Under the pieces are notes generated by a model. The model saw nothing but the letters and a program-made list of their open reading frames with translations. It searched no databases and was not told where the DNA came from. This document shows positions 8,190-17,123 of a stretch of 56,133 nt of DNA, in pieces. The DNA comes from Acidobacteriota bacterium (GTDB lineage: Bacteria > Acidobacteriota > Thermoanaerobaculia > Thermoanaerobaculales > Thermoanaerobaculaceae): contig SCRJ01000164.1 in NCBI GenBank assembly GCA_004298115.1, positions 1-56,133 of the forward strand, written 5' to 3'. The position numbers were made by a program, and so were the translations under genes. The stretch's first letter is position 1, and each line of letters starts with the position of its first letter.

Positions 8190-8630
8190 AACGGCTCGGG
8201 GCCTCGCTGCTGGGGCGTCTCGTCGCCCACTGACCGCCGGCCCAGGTGTCGTGCGGAGTAACGAGCTGAACGCCGCCACCGAGTGCCGAGCTCCGGTCTC
8301 TCCGCCGCCGGCGCCGATAACGAGTATCTCTCGGCCACCATAGGCACCACATCGGTATCTGTGTCACGATGTCACACGTCTCGCTGGACCATCCTTGGGT
8401 ACGCGTCGAATCACCCCCTTCGGCAAGGGACCGCGGCGCGCTCGGCACCCTGACGCCTCCGAGGCGGAGTCGGCACCATGAACCGACACCACGATCGTTC
8501 GATCGTGATACACGGCACCTTTGCCTATATGCCTGTGGGAACGTGTGCCCTCATCCCCGACGCGGTCGCGCCCAGCCCCCGACTCGCCCTTCCCATGCCC
8601 TTCCGGCGCCTTGACCCACCCTCCGGCCGG
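8190..8630. other. Gene-free stretch after serine hydrolase
   Basis: About 440 bp in which I see no credible gene. Open frames here are short, lack ribosome-binding sites and have no recognisable motif. No terminator hairpin with a T run is evident. Confidence 0.5.
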
Positions 8631-8732
8631 GGTACCATGGCTCCAACTGAGAAAGGGAAACTCCTAGCCATGTTGCGAGCACTGCCGCGAGCAGCTCTGG
8701 CGGTTGGGGGTTCGATTCAGGTGGGGAGCTGC
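8631..8732 (+). other. Candidate structured leader element, copy B (dodecin leader)
   Basis: Two perfect inverted repeats flank a motif set shared with 6610-6705. CATGGCT (8636-8642) pairs with AGCCATG (8666-8672) around the core CTGAGAAAGGGAAACTCCTA. GCAGCTC (8691-8697) pairs with GAGCTGC (8726-8732) around a G-rich TTCGATTC segment. The element ends about 40 bp before the dodecin ATG, so it would lie in the mRNA leader. It does not match TPP, FMN or other riboswitch consensus sequences that I know. Confidence 0.45.
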
Positions 8733-8772
8733 ACGGGAGGCCCCGGGACTACGGACGACGAGGGAGGATGAG

Positions 8773-8976
8773 ATGTCAATCGCCAAGGTTTCCGAGATCA
8801 GCGCCACTTCGACCAAGAGCTTTGAGGACGCCATCGACCAGGGAATCAACAGGGCGAACAAGACGCTTCGCAACGTCCGAAGCGCGTGGATCAAGGAACA
8901 GCACGTTCGGGTCAAGAAGGGATCCATCACGGAGTTTCAGGTCAACATGATGGTCACGTTCGTCATCGACGACTAG
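8773..8976 (+). CDS. Dodecin flavin-binding protein
   Basis: A 67-residue protein matching the dodecin family, small beta-alpha-beta-beta subunits that assemble into dodecamers binding and buffering flavins in the cytoplasm. Recognisable features are the opening SIAKVSEISATSTKSFEDAI, the helix NRANKTLRNVRSAWIKEQ, and the strands ITEFQVNMMVTFVID. The ATG at 8773 follows GGGAGG about 5 nt upstream. The length is standard and the gene is monocistronic. Confidence 0.93.
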   Translation: MSIAKVSEISATSTKSFEDAIDQGINRANKTLRNVRSAWIKEQHVRVKKGSITEFQVNMMVTFVIDD

Positions 8977-9294
8977 CCTGCATCTTCGACCTGGGTTCGT
9001 CGCACGCGGCCGGCTCCTCTCATTCGCCGTGTGAGGTGCGTTTCTGTCTTGCCCAGCGGGCCGAGGCCGCGTCGCTCGGGCGGCGCATCGAGCGCCGCCC
9101 TCCGACTGGGCATGTTGACGTTCATCCCTGCGTGGCGGTGGGGAAGTCGGGACGGCCGTGTGGAGCACGGGCGCCGCCAGGGCCTCGCCGGTCGGTGCGT
9201 CCCGGGCGCACTGAAGCGACCTCCGCGGCGTTCGAGCGAGGTGGATGCGGGTTCCAGTCGTCTGCCGGACGAGCGCCTCATCCCGCCTGGCCGC
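8977..9294. other. Gene-free stretch between dodecin and cytochrome genes
   Basis: About 320 bp without a convincing gene on either strand. Overlapping open frames are arginine-rich GC artefacts. Only the promoter at its 3' end is recognisable. Confidence 0.5.
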
Positions 9295-9322
9295 TTGACA
9301 CGGCAACTGTGATTATTAGACT
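9295..9322 (+). promoter_or_regulatory. Sigma-70-like promoter for cytochrome c gene
   Basis: A perfect TTGACA (9295-9300) is followed after 16 bp by TAGACT (9317-9322) in an AT-rich patch that is unusual for this genome. The predicted transcript start is about 25 nt upstream of the ATG at 9354. Confidence 0.65.
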
Positions 9323-9353
9323 ATGTTTCAAATTCCGACCGTCAGGGGGCCCG

Positions 9354-9917
9354 ATGAAACCGATTCTGCTTGCGACGACACTGGCGGCTGCGTTCCTCGC
9401 GGCCGTCGCCTGTCAACAGCAGCCGAAGCAGGCCGCAGCGCCGAACCCCGTGGAGCGGGGGCGGTACCTCGTGACCGCGATTGCTTGCAACGACTGCCAC
9501 ACGCCGTGGAAGCTGGGTGAGAAGGGGCCCGAGCCCGACATGTCCCGCATGCTCTCGGGACACCCGCAGGGGATGAAGCTCCCGCCGCCGCCGGCGCTGC
9601 CGCCGGGACCGTGGGGGTTCACGGGCGCGCTGACCATGACCGCCTGGGCGGGGCCCTGGGGAATCAGCTACACGGCCAACCTCACCCCGGACGACGAGAC
9701 GGGGATCGGGGCGTGGTCGGAGCAGAACTTCATCCAGGCCATGCGCACCGGGCAGCACCTCGGTTCCGGGCGGCAGATCCTGCCGCCGATGCCGTGGAAC
9801 TGGTTGGGGAAGATGAACGACGAGGACCTGAAGGCGATCTTCGCGTACCTCAAGTCGATCCCGCCGATCAAGAACAAGGTGCCGGACCCCGTGCCGCCGG
9901 CGCCGGCGGGCACGTAG
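9354..9917 (+). CDS. Lipoprotein mono-heme cytochrome c
   Basis: A 187-residue exported protein. The signal peptide ends in a lipobox-like AAVAC at residues 16-20, predicting a lipid-anchored periplasmic or outer-membrane protein. ERGRYLVTAIACNDCHTPW carries the heme-attachment motif CNDCH, and later methionines (for example in PPMPWNWLGKMNDEDL) could supply the axial ligand. The C-terminal DLKAIFAYLKSIPPIKNKVP is the typical last helix of class I cytochromes associated with dehydrogenases. It has its own promoter and no dehydrogenase partner here, so the redox partner is unknown. Confidence 0.9.
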   Translation: MKPILLATTLAAAFLAAVACQQQPKQAAAPNPVERGRYLVTAIACNDCHTPWKLGEKGPEPDMSRMLSGHPQGMKLPPPPALPPGPWGFTGALTMTAWAGPWGISYTANLTPDDETGIGAWSEQNFIQAMRTGQHLGSGRQILPPMPWNWLGKMNDEDLKAIFAYLKSIPPIKNKVPDPVPPAPAGT

Positions 9918-10011
9918 CCGCCGCGACCGGCGCGCGTCACGCTCACGCCGGCCGGCGCCGCGGGCGTCGCACCGAACTTTCCGTTGGAGGAGCAGGCCGA
10001 CGGACCTGAGA

Positions 10012-10275
10012 GTGACGTCTGCGGTGGACGCCGTCGTGTTCCTGGGTCTCGTCGCGGTGGCGTTGCCGTCCGTGGCGTCGCGTTGGTTGGGCGGGGGTGG
10101 GCTGGTCCCGGCCGTGCGGACGACAGGCTGGGTGGTGGCGGCGGTCGGTCTGGCGCTGTCGCTGACGTGCATCCGCCTCTTCGTGCGCCTCGGCGACGGC
10201 ACGCAGTCGCCGCGTCAGCCGCCGAAACGGCCGGTCGTCGCCGGGCCGTATGACGTGCGTGACGGCTGGATGGAT
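10012..10275 (+). pseudogene. N-terminal remnant of an isoprenylcysteine methyltransferase-like gene
   Basis: The translation from GTG 10012 has two hydrophobic helices followed by LFVRLGDGTQSPRQPPKRPVV and AGPYDVRD. This resembles the start of ICMT/PEMT-like methyltransferases, where GTLAPWDPP and GPYRYVRNPM precede the SAM-binding half. Here similarity ends exactly at the GPYxVR motif and the frame then runs into unrelated sequence antisense to the next gene's 3' end. The catalytic half is missing, so this is probably a truncated relic. The comparison rests on remembered family motifs. Confidence 0.45.
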
Positions 10276-10358
10276 CCAGGGTCAGGTTTCCCCGGCGGCT
10301 CGATCCACGGTGACGCGCGGCGCGGCGGCCGACGCTCCCGGTCTGGGGTGGCGGACGA

Positions 10359-12131
10359 TCAACTGTCGCACGAGCCGTGCTTCTGCATGGTCAGGAGAGG
10401 CCGCTGCCCCGCGGGTCCCGTCAGTTGCCACTCGACCGTGTAGTCGAGCGAGTCGATGCCGCTGTAATGCCAGTGGACCGCGGTGCGGAGGTCGTTCCCC
10501 TGGGGGGCCGTGGTGACCTCGGCTCCCCGCCACGTGTTGTCCGGGGAGGTGTCGGTCGGAGCCGCGGCGGAGACGGCACTGCGGATCGTCGTCGACGTGA
10601 CCTTCCAGCCTGGTCCGAGCTGCACCCCGAGGCCGACGAGGTCGTCCCCGCTCGTCTGCGTCTGCCAGTTCCCGGCCCCGACCCTGGGCGTGCCGGAGTC
10701 GGCGAGGGTTGCGCTGCTCGGGCCCATGCCCGTCTCGCCCCACGGGTACACGTAGGGCAGGCCGGTCAGCTCCGGAGTGTGGTCCACCGTGACGTCGATC
10801 GTCACGCCGCCCGTGTCGGGGACCAGTTCGACACCCGTGCCGCCGGTGGATGCGTTCTCGAAGGACAACGCAAGCTGCGCCGGCCGTTCCTGCCCGATGG
10901 GCAGGGAACTCACGTCGAGGCCGACGTAGTAGTTGTACGAGCCCGGACCGGACGAGACGGTGTTCAGACCGGACCCACCGATGAAGTTCGCGTCGTCTGC
11001 CGCGCCCGCCCAGGTGAAGAGGATTCCGAGCTGCGCCGAGCACCCGTAGCTCAGCGAGGTCGTGCCGAGGCTGAACATCGGGCCGCCTTTCACGGGGACC
11101 GGCTGCGTGGTGTGAACGAGAAAGAAGTAGCGGCCCGGCCACACCGTGCCGGCCGACGAGGAGAGCGCGGGGCTCGGCCCGAGCGGCTTCCCCTGGTCGC
11201 CGTAGACGCCGATGATCCCCCCGTGGACCAACGGAGAGATGGCGAGGTGGGCCTGTTGGAGGGTCGGCACCCGGCCCGCCGAGGAACCGGCGCCGGCGGC
11301 CGCGAGGTGCGACGCGCTCGCAGCGCCGCCTCCCGTAGCGGACATCACGTGTCCCGGACCGACACGGCCGATCCGCGCGAACTTGGCCGCGAGCACGTGC
11401 GTGCGAACGTAGGCCGCACCGGTCTGCGCGGCGAGCAACTTCAATTTCGCGGCGAAGCCGGGCGCGCCGGGGTCGAGGCCGACCTGCTGCAACCTCTTCT
11501 CGACGAGGTCGGGCACGACCTTCGTGACGGGGGCCGGCGCGCGGCCGATGGCGGGGTTGGGCTCGCAGCTCCCCTGCACGACGACCGTGAGCGTGCGCTT
11601 GTCCTGGGTGAGGCCGCTGGTGTCGGTGTACGAGTGAAAACCGTTGAGCCTCACCTCGACGGCGTTCGGGCCCGGCTTCAGCCCAAGCCAGTCGCTGGCG
11701 ACGACGACCTGGCCGGCCGCCACGCCGGGCTTGAACGTCACGGGGCTCGCGGAGCCGTTGCTCGTCCCGGGAATGACCTGGTAGTACCGCCCGGTGGGCG
11801 TGAACCCGGCGTTGCGGAGGTTTTCAGACCAGTCGAAGATGCAGAACCAGCCGCCGTGCTGGTTGTCCGCGGTGAACTTGACCGCCTGCTTCTGCGAAAC
11901 GTTGGCCCGCGAGAGCGTCACGGTGCCGCCCCAGGGAACCGGCTTGCCGCCGACCGTGAACCCGGCGGGGTCGTGGACGAGCGTGCCTGCCGCGAGGGCG
12001 GCGGGGGCCCGCCGGACGGTGATCGGGACGCCGGCGGCCGCACCGACCGGGGCCGACAACGTCATCACCAGGACCGCCCAGAGTCCCGCGGTCAACGCCG
12101 CCGAGAAACGCCCGAACTGACCGTCGCACAT
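10359..12131 (-). CDS. Large secreted protein of unknown function
   Basis: A 590-residue protein preceded by a strong AAGGAGGT ribosome-binding site. Residues 1-35 form a signal peptide ending near APVGAAAG. The mature protein looks all-beta: an N-terminal domain (about 40-190) of Ig-like strands that includes the WFCIFDW segment, a low-complexity Ala/Gly linker (about 255-300), and a C-terminal beta-rich half (about 310-590) with many Gly, Ser and Thr residues. Only a few cysteines are present (for example GSCEPN and YGCSAQ). I do not recognise the family; a surface or extracellular role is inference. Confidence 0.75.
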   Translation of the reverse strand: MCDGQFGRFSAALTAGLWAVLVMTLSAPVGAAAGVPITVRRAPAALAAGTLVHDPAGFTVGGKPVPWGGTVTLSRANVSQKQAVKFTADNQHGGWFCIFDWSENLRNAGFTPTGRYYQVIPGTSNGSASPVTFKPGVAAGQVVVASDWLGLKPGPNAVEVRLNGFHSYTDTSGLTQDKRTLTVVVQGSCEPNPAIGRAPAPVTKVVPDLVEKRLQQVGLDPGAPGFAAKLKLLAAQTGAAYVRTHVLAAKFARIGRVGPGHVMSATGGGAASASHLAAAGAGSSAGRVPTLQQAHLAISPLVHGGIIGVYGDQGKPLGPSPALSSSAGTVWPGRYFFLVHTTQPVPVKGGPMFSLGTTSLSYGCSAQLGILFTWAGAADDANFIGGSGLNTVSSGPGSYNYYVGLDVSSLPIGQERPAQLALSFENASTGGTGVELVPDTGGVTIDVTVDHTPELTGLPYVYPWGETGMGPSSATLADSGTPRVGAGNWQTQTSGDDLVGLGVQLGPGWKVTSTTIRSAVSAAAPTDTSPDNTWRGAEVTTAPQGNDLRTAVHWHYSGIDSLDYTVEWQLTGPAGQRPLLTMQKHGSCDS

Positions 12132-12297
12132 GAGCGGACCTCCTTGTTTTGCTGGGAAACGCGGTTCGCCGGGCCGGCATTTCCGGGCGTCGAAGGCTCC
12201 GAAAACCCTGATGGACAGGAACGAGCGACGAGCGCGCCTGGGCGGTCATTGCGAGCGCTGCAGGCGAGGCCTCGCAGCGATGATGAGATCGTGATCG

Positions 12298-12356
12298 ACG
12301 GTACCTGAGGACACGAGCGGTGAAGCGGTCCCCTTTGTCCCCTTACCTCGTACCGT
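12298..12356 (-). terminator. Candidate hairpin terminator after trmFO
   Basis: ACGGTAC (12298-12304) is perfectly complementary to GTACCGT (12350-12356), and GAGG/CCTC extends the pairing inward past a 2-nt bulge. The hairpin lies just downstream of the trmFO stop on the minus strand. There is no clean T run, so termination activity is uncertain. Confidence 0.35.
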
Positions 12357-12378
12357 TGCCTTGGCCGTGCCCTGCGCC

Positions 12379-13737
12379 CTACGCCCCGTGCCCGGGGAAG
12401 GCGGGGGCGGGCACCGGCCACGGGAGTGTGGCGCGCCAGGCGCGGATGGAGTCGAGCGCGACGGCCGCCGCGGCGGCGCGGCGGGCGCTCTTCTCGCGCG
12501 GCAGCTCCACCAGCGGGTCGGTCATCTGCCCCCACGCCGCGTTGGCGGGCTGGAAGCGGTGCGCCGGCCGCTCGGTGAGGTGGCGGACGAGGCCGCCGTG
12601 CGCCGTCCACGTGGGCGGCGGCGGCAGCTCGGTCCCGCCGAGCTCGGCCGCGAGGGAGAGCCCGGCCAGCAGGCCGGTCGCGGCGGACTCGACGTACCCC
12701 TCCACGCCGGTGATCTGGCCGGCGAGACGCACCGCCGGCCGGGCGTTCAGGCGGAGCTGGCGGTCGAGGTGCGCCGGGGCGCAGATGAACGTGTTGCGGT
12801 GGATCATCCCGAGACGCACGAAGCGGGCGCGCTCGAGGCCGGGGATGAGGCGGAACACCCGCTGCTGCGCGCCGAACGTCATGCGCGTTTGGAAGCCGAC
12901 GAGGTTCCAGTGGGCGGCCGCCAGATCGTCGCGGCGCAGTTGCACGACCGCATAGGGGACCCGGCCGGTGCGCGGGTCGGGGAGGCCGACCGGCTTCATC
13001 GGGCCGTAGCGCAGGGTGTCGGGACCGCGCTCGGCCATCACCTCGACCGGAAGGCAGCCCTCGAAGTAGGGCACGTCGCGCTCGAACTCCTTCTCCGGCA
13101 CCTTCTCGGCGGCGAGCAGCGCCGCCACGAACGCCAGGTAGCGCTCGCGGTCGAGCGGCGCGTTGAGGTAGTCGTCGCCGCCGCCCTTGCCGTAGCGCGA
13201 GGCGGCGAACAGTGTCCCCATGTCGAGGGAGTCGGCCGCCACGACCGGGGCGATCGCGTCGAAGAACGACAGCGAGCCCTCGCCGAGCAGCGCCACGAGC
13301 GCCCCGTGCAGCGTCTCCGAGGTGAGCGGCCCGGTCGCCACGACGGCGGGGCCGCCCGGAAGCGCGCGGACCTCCTCGCGGACGACCTCGATCAGCGGCT
13401 GTCCGGCGATCGCGTCCCGCACGGCGGCCGCGAACAGCTCGCGGTCCACGGCGAGCGCGTCCCCGGCCGGGAGCGCGGCCGCGCGTGCGGCGGCGATGAT
13501 CAGCGATCCCATCGCCTCCATCTCGCGCTTGAGCAGGCCGACGGCGTTGCTCGGGTTGTCGGAGCGCAACGAGTTCGAGCAGACCAGCTCGGCGAGGTCG
13601 CCGGTGCGGTGGGCCGGCGTCGAGACGGCGGGGCGCATCTCGACGAGACGCACCGACACGTTCGCCGCCGCGAGCTGCCACGCCGCCTCGCACCCGGCGA
13701 GCCCGCCCCCGACGACGGTTACCGTCCGCTCACGCAT
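12379..13737 (-). CDS. trmFO: FADH2/folate-dependent tRNA (uracil-54-C5)-methyltransferase TrmFO
   Basis: A 452-residue flavoprotein that makes ribothymidine 54 in the tRNA T-loop using methylenetetrahydrofolate. The N-terminal FAD fold shows VTVVGGGLAGCEAAWQLA, followed by the family-specific EMRP, LAELVCSNSLRSD and the GDALAVDRE segment. Downstream, PYFEGCLPVEVMAERG, LRYGPMKPVGL and the late CAPAHLDR segment fit TrmFO rather than the related MnmG. Length is usual. It lies between topA and a hairpin on the minus strand, about 50 bp after topA ends, so topA-trmFO may be one transcript. Confidence 0.95.
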   Translation of the reverse strand: MRERTVTVVGGGLAGCEAAWQLAAANVSVRLVEMRPAVSTPAHRTGDLAELVCSNSLRSDNPSNAVGLLKREMEAMGSLIIAAARAAALPAGDALAVDRELFAAAVRDAIAGQPLIEVVREEVRALPGGPAVVATGPLTSETLHGALVALLGEGSLSFFDAIAPVVAADSLDMGTLFAASRYGKGGGDDYLNAPLDRERYLAFVAALLAAEKVPEKEFERDVPYFEGCLPVEVMAERGPDTLRYGPMKPVGLPDPRTGRVPYAVVQLRRDDLAAAHWNLVGFQTRMTFGAQQRVFRLIPGLERARFVRLGMIHRNTFICAPAHLDRQLRLNARPAVRLAGQITGVEGYVESAATGLLAGLSLAAELGGTELPPPPTWTAHGGLVRHLTERPAHRFQPANAAWGQMTDPLVELPREKSARRAAAAAVALDSIRAWRATLPWPVPAPAFPGHGA

Positions 13738-13788
13738 CGCCTCGTACCCTCACCGGGCTCGCCCGCCGGCGCCCGCGGCCGTTCGCCG

Positions 13789-16344
13789 CTACTTACCGCG
13801 CTTCGCGGTTCCCGGCTTCGCACGGGACGCGGGCTTGGCCGCCTTGGCCGACGTCGCGGTGCGGGTTGCGGGCTTGGCGGCCTTTGCAGGCTTCGTCGCC
13901 TTCGCGGGCCTGGCCGTCTTCGCGGGCTTGGCCGCGCGGGCGGGCGCCTTCGCCGCCCGGGTCCTGGTCTTGGCCGCGCGGGCGGCCGGCTTGGCCTCCC
14001 GAACCTTGGGCGGTTTCGGCGCCTGAACCTCGACCGTGGCCGGCGCCGGCTGCCCGGTCGTCGGCGCCACCTCGCCCGCCGGGCCGCGGTAGCCGCACGC
14101 CTCCTTCGCGCACACCCACTCGACGCCGCGCCGCACCGTCGTCTTCTCCATCACGAACGGGGCGCCGCACTCGGGGCACGGCTGCGGCACGGGCTTGGCG
14201 GGGAGGGTGAACGAGCACTTGGGGTAGCGGTTGCACCCCCAGAAGCTGCGCCCCTTGCGCGAGCGCTTCTCGACGATCTCGCCCTCGCCGCACTCGGGGC
14301 AGCGCACGCCGGTCGGGGTGTTGGGGCTCGTCTTGCCCGTGATCAGCTTGCGGATCCCCTTGCACTCGGGGTAGCGCGAGCACGCCCAGAACTGCCCGAA
14401 GCGCGAGCGCTTGAGGACCATCGGGGCGTTGCAGTCGGGGCAGAGCGGCGCCTCGTCCGTCACGCCCGGCGCCCCGGGCTCGCGCGTCGTCTTGCACGTC
14501 GGGTAGTTGGAGCAGGCGAGGTACTCGCCGTAGCGGCCGAAGCGCAGCAACATCGGGGCGCCGCACGTCGGGCATACCTCCTTGGTCGCCACGCCCTGGC
14601 GCTTGACCGAGGTCATCTCGGCCTTGGCGCGCTCGAGGTCGGAGGTGAACGTGCGCCAGAAACCGGCGAGCGCCGCGCGCCACTCGAGCTTTCCCTCGGC
14701 GATGGCGTCGAGCTCCTCCTCCATGCGGGCGGTGTACGACTCGTTGATGAGGTCGCCGAACGAGACCTGCAGCAGCCGGCTCACCAGCTTGCCGAGCTCG
14801 GTGGGGAAGAAGGTCCCCTTCTGGCGCTCGACGTACGAGCGGTCGGAGAGCGTCGCGATGATCTGGGCGTACGTCGAGGGGCGGCCGATGCCGTTCTCCT
14901 CCAACGCCTTGACCAACGTGGACTCGGTGAAGCGCGGCGGCGGCTGGGTGAACTTCTGCAGCGCGAGGAACTCCTCGAGCGCCAGCGCCTCGCCCTCGGC
15001 GAGCGGCGGCAGGCGCTTCGAGGTGGCCTCCTCGGCCTCCTGCTCGACGGCCGGCTTGTCGCCCGCCGACTCCTCCTCGTCCTCGCGGTAGACGCGCAGG
15101 AAACCGGCCTCGACCTCGACCTCGCCCTTCGCCTTGAAGCCGTACCGCCCCGCCTCGACGAGCACGTCGGTGACGTCGAACTGGGCCGGGTTCATCTGCG
15201 ACGCCACGAACCGCTGCCAGATCAGGGTGTAGAGCTTGAGCTCGTCGGCGGACAGGTACTTGGCCATCGCCTCGGGCGTGCGCGCCGGATCGGTGGGCCG
15301 GATCGCCTCGTGGGCGTCCTGCGCCTCGGAGCGGTTCTTGAAGAAGTTCGGCGTCTCCGGGAGGAACGCCGGCCCGTACTGGCCGGCGATCAGGTCGCGG
15401 ACCGCGGCGAGCGCCTCGGCGGCCACCCGCATCGAGTCGGTGCGCATGTAGGTGATCAGGCCCACCCGCTCGCCGCCGCCCAGGTCGACGCCTTCGTACA
15501 GCTTTTGCGCCAGCTGCATCGTCCGCCGCACCGGGTAGTGGTGGCGCTTGTACGCCGCCTGCTGCAGCTTGGCGGTCACGAACGGCGGCGCGGCCTTCTG
15601 CTGCCGGCGCCGCTTCGCGACCTTGGTGACCAGGAACCGGGCGCCTTCGACCTCCGCCCTGACCGCGGCGGCGGTGTCGCCGTCGTGGACCGAGAACTTC
15701 TTGCCGTCGCGCAGCGCCAGGCGCGCGACGAACGCCGGCGGCTGCGAGCCGGCCAGGCGCGCGTCGAGGTGCCAGTACTCCTCGGGGACGAACGCCTCGA
15801 TCTCCCCCTCGCGGTCGCAGATCATCTTGAGCGCGACCGACTGCACCCGCCCGGCGGAGAGCCCGCGCTTGACCTTGTCCCAGAGCAACGGCGAGAGCTT
15901 GTACCCCATCAGGCGGTCGAGGACGCGGCGCGCCTGCTGCGAATCGACGAGGTGCTGGTCGAGCGGGCGGGGGTGGGTGATCGCCTCCTGCACCGCGCGC
16001 TTGGTGATCTCGTGGAAGAGGACGCGCTCGACCGGCTTGCCGAGCCCGGCCAGCAGCTCGGCGAGGTGCCAGCCGATCGCCTCGCCCTCGCGGTCGGGGT
16101 CGGTGGCGAGCAGCACGCGGTCGGCGCTGCGGGCGGCCGCCTGGATCTCGGCGATCACCTTGCGCTTGGCGGGCAGCGCCTCGTAGATCGGCTCGAAGCC
16201 GTGCGCGACGTCGATGCCGAGGTCGTTCTTGGGCAGATCGCGGACGTGGCCCACGGAGGCCACGACCGTGTACCCCTTGCCGAGGTACCGGCCCAACGTC
16301 CGCGCCTTGGCGGGTGATTCCACGATGACGAGCGACTCGGCCAC
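13789..16344 (-). CDS. topA: DNA topoisomerase I with four zinc ribbons and a basic tail
   Basis: An 851-residue type IA topoisomerase that relaxes negative supercoils. The start is the GTG at 16344, preceded by GGAGG, giving MAESLVIVESPAKARTLGRYLG, the usual TOPRIM opening. TOPRIM acidic residues appear in LLATDPDREGEAIGWH. The catalytic tyrosine is Y299 in LITYMRTDSMR. Four C4-type ribbons follow (CPTCGAP, CPDCNAP, CPECGEG and CPECGAP). The last about 90 residues are Ala/Lys/Pro repeats (AAKPAKAA-like), resembling histone H1 tails known in other high-GC topoisomerases. Upstream in-frame sequence to 16488 lacks family similarity. Confidence 0.97.
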   Translation of the reverse strand: MAESLVIVESPAKARTLGRYLGKGYTVVASVGHVRDLPKNDLGIDVAHGFEPIYEALPAKRKVIAEIQAAARSADRVLLATDPDREGEAIGWHLAELLAGLGKPVERVLFHEITKRAVQEAITHPRPLDQHLVDSQQARRVLDRLMGYKLSPLLWDKVKRGLSAGRVQSVALKMICDREGEIEAFVPEEYWHLDARLAGSQPPAFVARLALRDGKKFSVHDGDTAAAVRAEVEGARFLVTKVAKRRRQQKAAPPFVTAKLQQAAYKRHHYPVRRTMQLAQKLYEGVDLGGGERVGLITYMRTDSMRVAAEALAAVRDLIAGQYGPAFLPETPNFFKNRSEAQDAHEAIRPTDPARTPEAMAKYLSADELKLYTLIWQRFVASQMNPAQFDVTDVLVEAGRYGFKAKGEVEVEAGFLRVYREDEEESAGDKPAVEQEAEEATSKRLPPLAEGEALALEEFLALQKFTQPPPRFTESTLVKALEENGIGRPSTYAQIIATLSDRSYVERQKGTFFPTELGKLVSRLLQVSFGDLINESYTARMEEELDAIAEGKLEWRAALAGFWRTFTSDLERAKAEMTSVKRQGVATKEVCPTCGAPMLLRFGRYGEYLACSNYPTCKTTREPGAPGVTDEAPLCPDCNAPMVLKRSRFGQFWACSRYPECKGIRKLITGKTSPNTPTGVRCPECGEGEIVEKRSRKGRSFWGCNRYPKCSFTLPAKPVPQPCPECGAPFVMEKTTVRRGVEWVCAKEACGYRGPAGEVAPTTGQPAPATVEVQAPKPPKVREAKPAARAAKTRTRAAKAPARAAKPAKTARPAKATKPAKAAKPATRTATSAKAAKPASRAKPGTAKRGK

Positions 16345-16517
16345 GTTTCCTCCGGGGGTGCACTCTAGCAGCGATGTCAAGGGGGGCGCGGCGAAACTGT
16401 CCACGCCGGAGGACAGTCTCCTCCGTCCCGGGCGCCGCGCCGCAGCTTGAGCGGTGGCATACTGGCTCGTCGGTATCGGGCGATCCACGGCCGCCCCGGC
16501 GGCGGCAAGGAGGCACC

Positions 16518-17123
16518 ATGAAACGGACGATGCTCGTTGCGGGGCTCCCGCTCGCGGCGGCTCTGCTGGCGGCGGCGACGGTCTCGTGCACCACGGCGAC
16601 CCCCACCTCGACCCCCGGGGTCCAACGGGTGGGCAGCACGATCCTGCACTACGCCGGCCCGGAGCTCGACGCGATCGTGAGCTACCGCTTCGCGAGCCTG
16701 AACGAGGGCGCCGACTGGCTCTTCCTCGACGTCGCCATCTCGGCCAACACGCGCACCTCGGTCGAGGTCAAGCGCGACAAGGTCTTCGTCCGCATCCCCG
16801 GCGGCGAGGTCGTGCCGCTCGCCACGCAAGCGGAGTTCGGCCAGGCGTACGGGCAGCTCGCGGCGGCCCTGGCGCGCGCCGACGTCGCCAGCGAGCCGCT
16901 CGACTACTACCCGGGGCGGCGGCCGAAGGGACTCGACTTCCTCGTCGCTCCCGGCTCGGGGCTCGCGCTCGAGTCGGCGTGGGTCAACGACCAGGACGTC
17001 GCGGTCGGACGCCTCGCCTTCTTCCTCCCCGGCGGCGTGCAGAAGGGCCCGTACGAGCTCGGGATCGACCTGCCCGAAAGCAAGGTGCGGATCCCGTTCC
17101 GGCTCGGCGAAGCTACCCGGTGA
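16518..17123 (+). CDS. Hypothetical lipoprotein
   Basis: A 201-residue protein with a lipoprotein signal (MKRTMLVAG, hydrophobic core, lipobox TVSC with Cys near residue 24). GGAGG lies about 6 nt before the ATG. The mature part appears beta-rich (SYRFASLNEGADWLFLDVAI, EVKRDKVFVRIPGG) with a short helical segment (AEFGQAYGQLAAALARA). No family recognised. The 3' end overlaps the convergent dprA by 11 bp. Confidence 0.7.
   Translation: MKRTMLVAGLPLAAALLAAATVSCTTATPTSTPGVQRVGSTILHYAGPELDAIVSYRFASLNEGADWLFLDVAISANTRTSVEVKRDKVFVRIPGGEVVPLATQAEFGQAYGQLAAALARADVASEPLDYYPGRRPKGLDFLVAPGSGLALESAWVNDQDVAVGRLAFFLPGGVQKGPYELGIDLPESKVRIPFRLGEATR

Noticed and set aside
8369-8614. Short plus-strand open frames after the serine hydrolase
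   Set aside because: No ribosome-binding site, no motif, and atypical composition; not supported as genes.
8700-8720. tRNA T-arm, suggested by GGGGGTTCGATTC
   Set aside because: The flanking stem does not pair and no acceptor, D or anticodon arms are found.
12361-16317. 1318-residue plus-strand open frame antisense to trmFO and topA
   Set aside because: It is an arginine/leucine-rich shadow of two well-recognised minus-strand genes; high GC content leaves such frames open.
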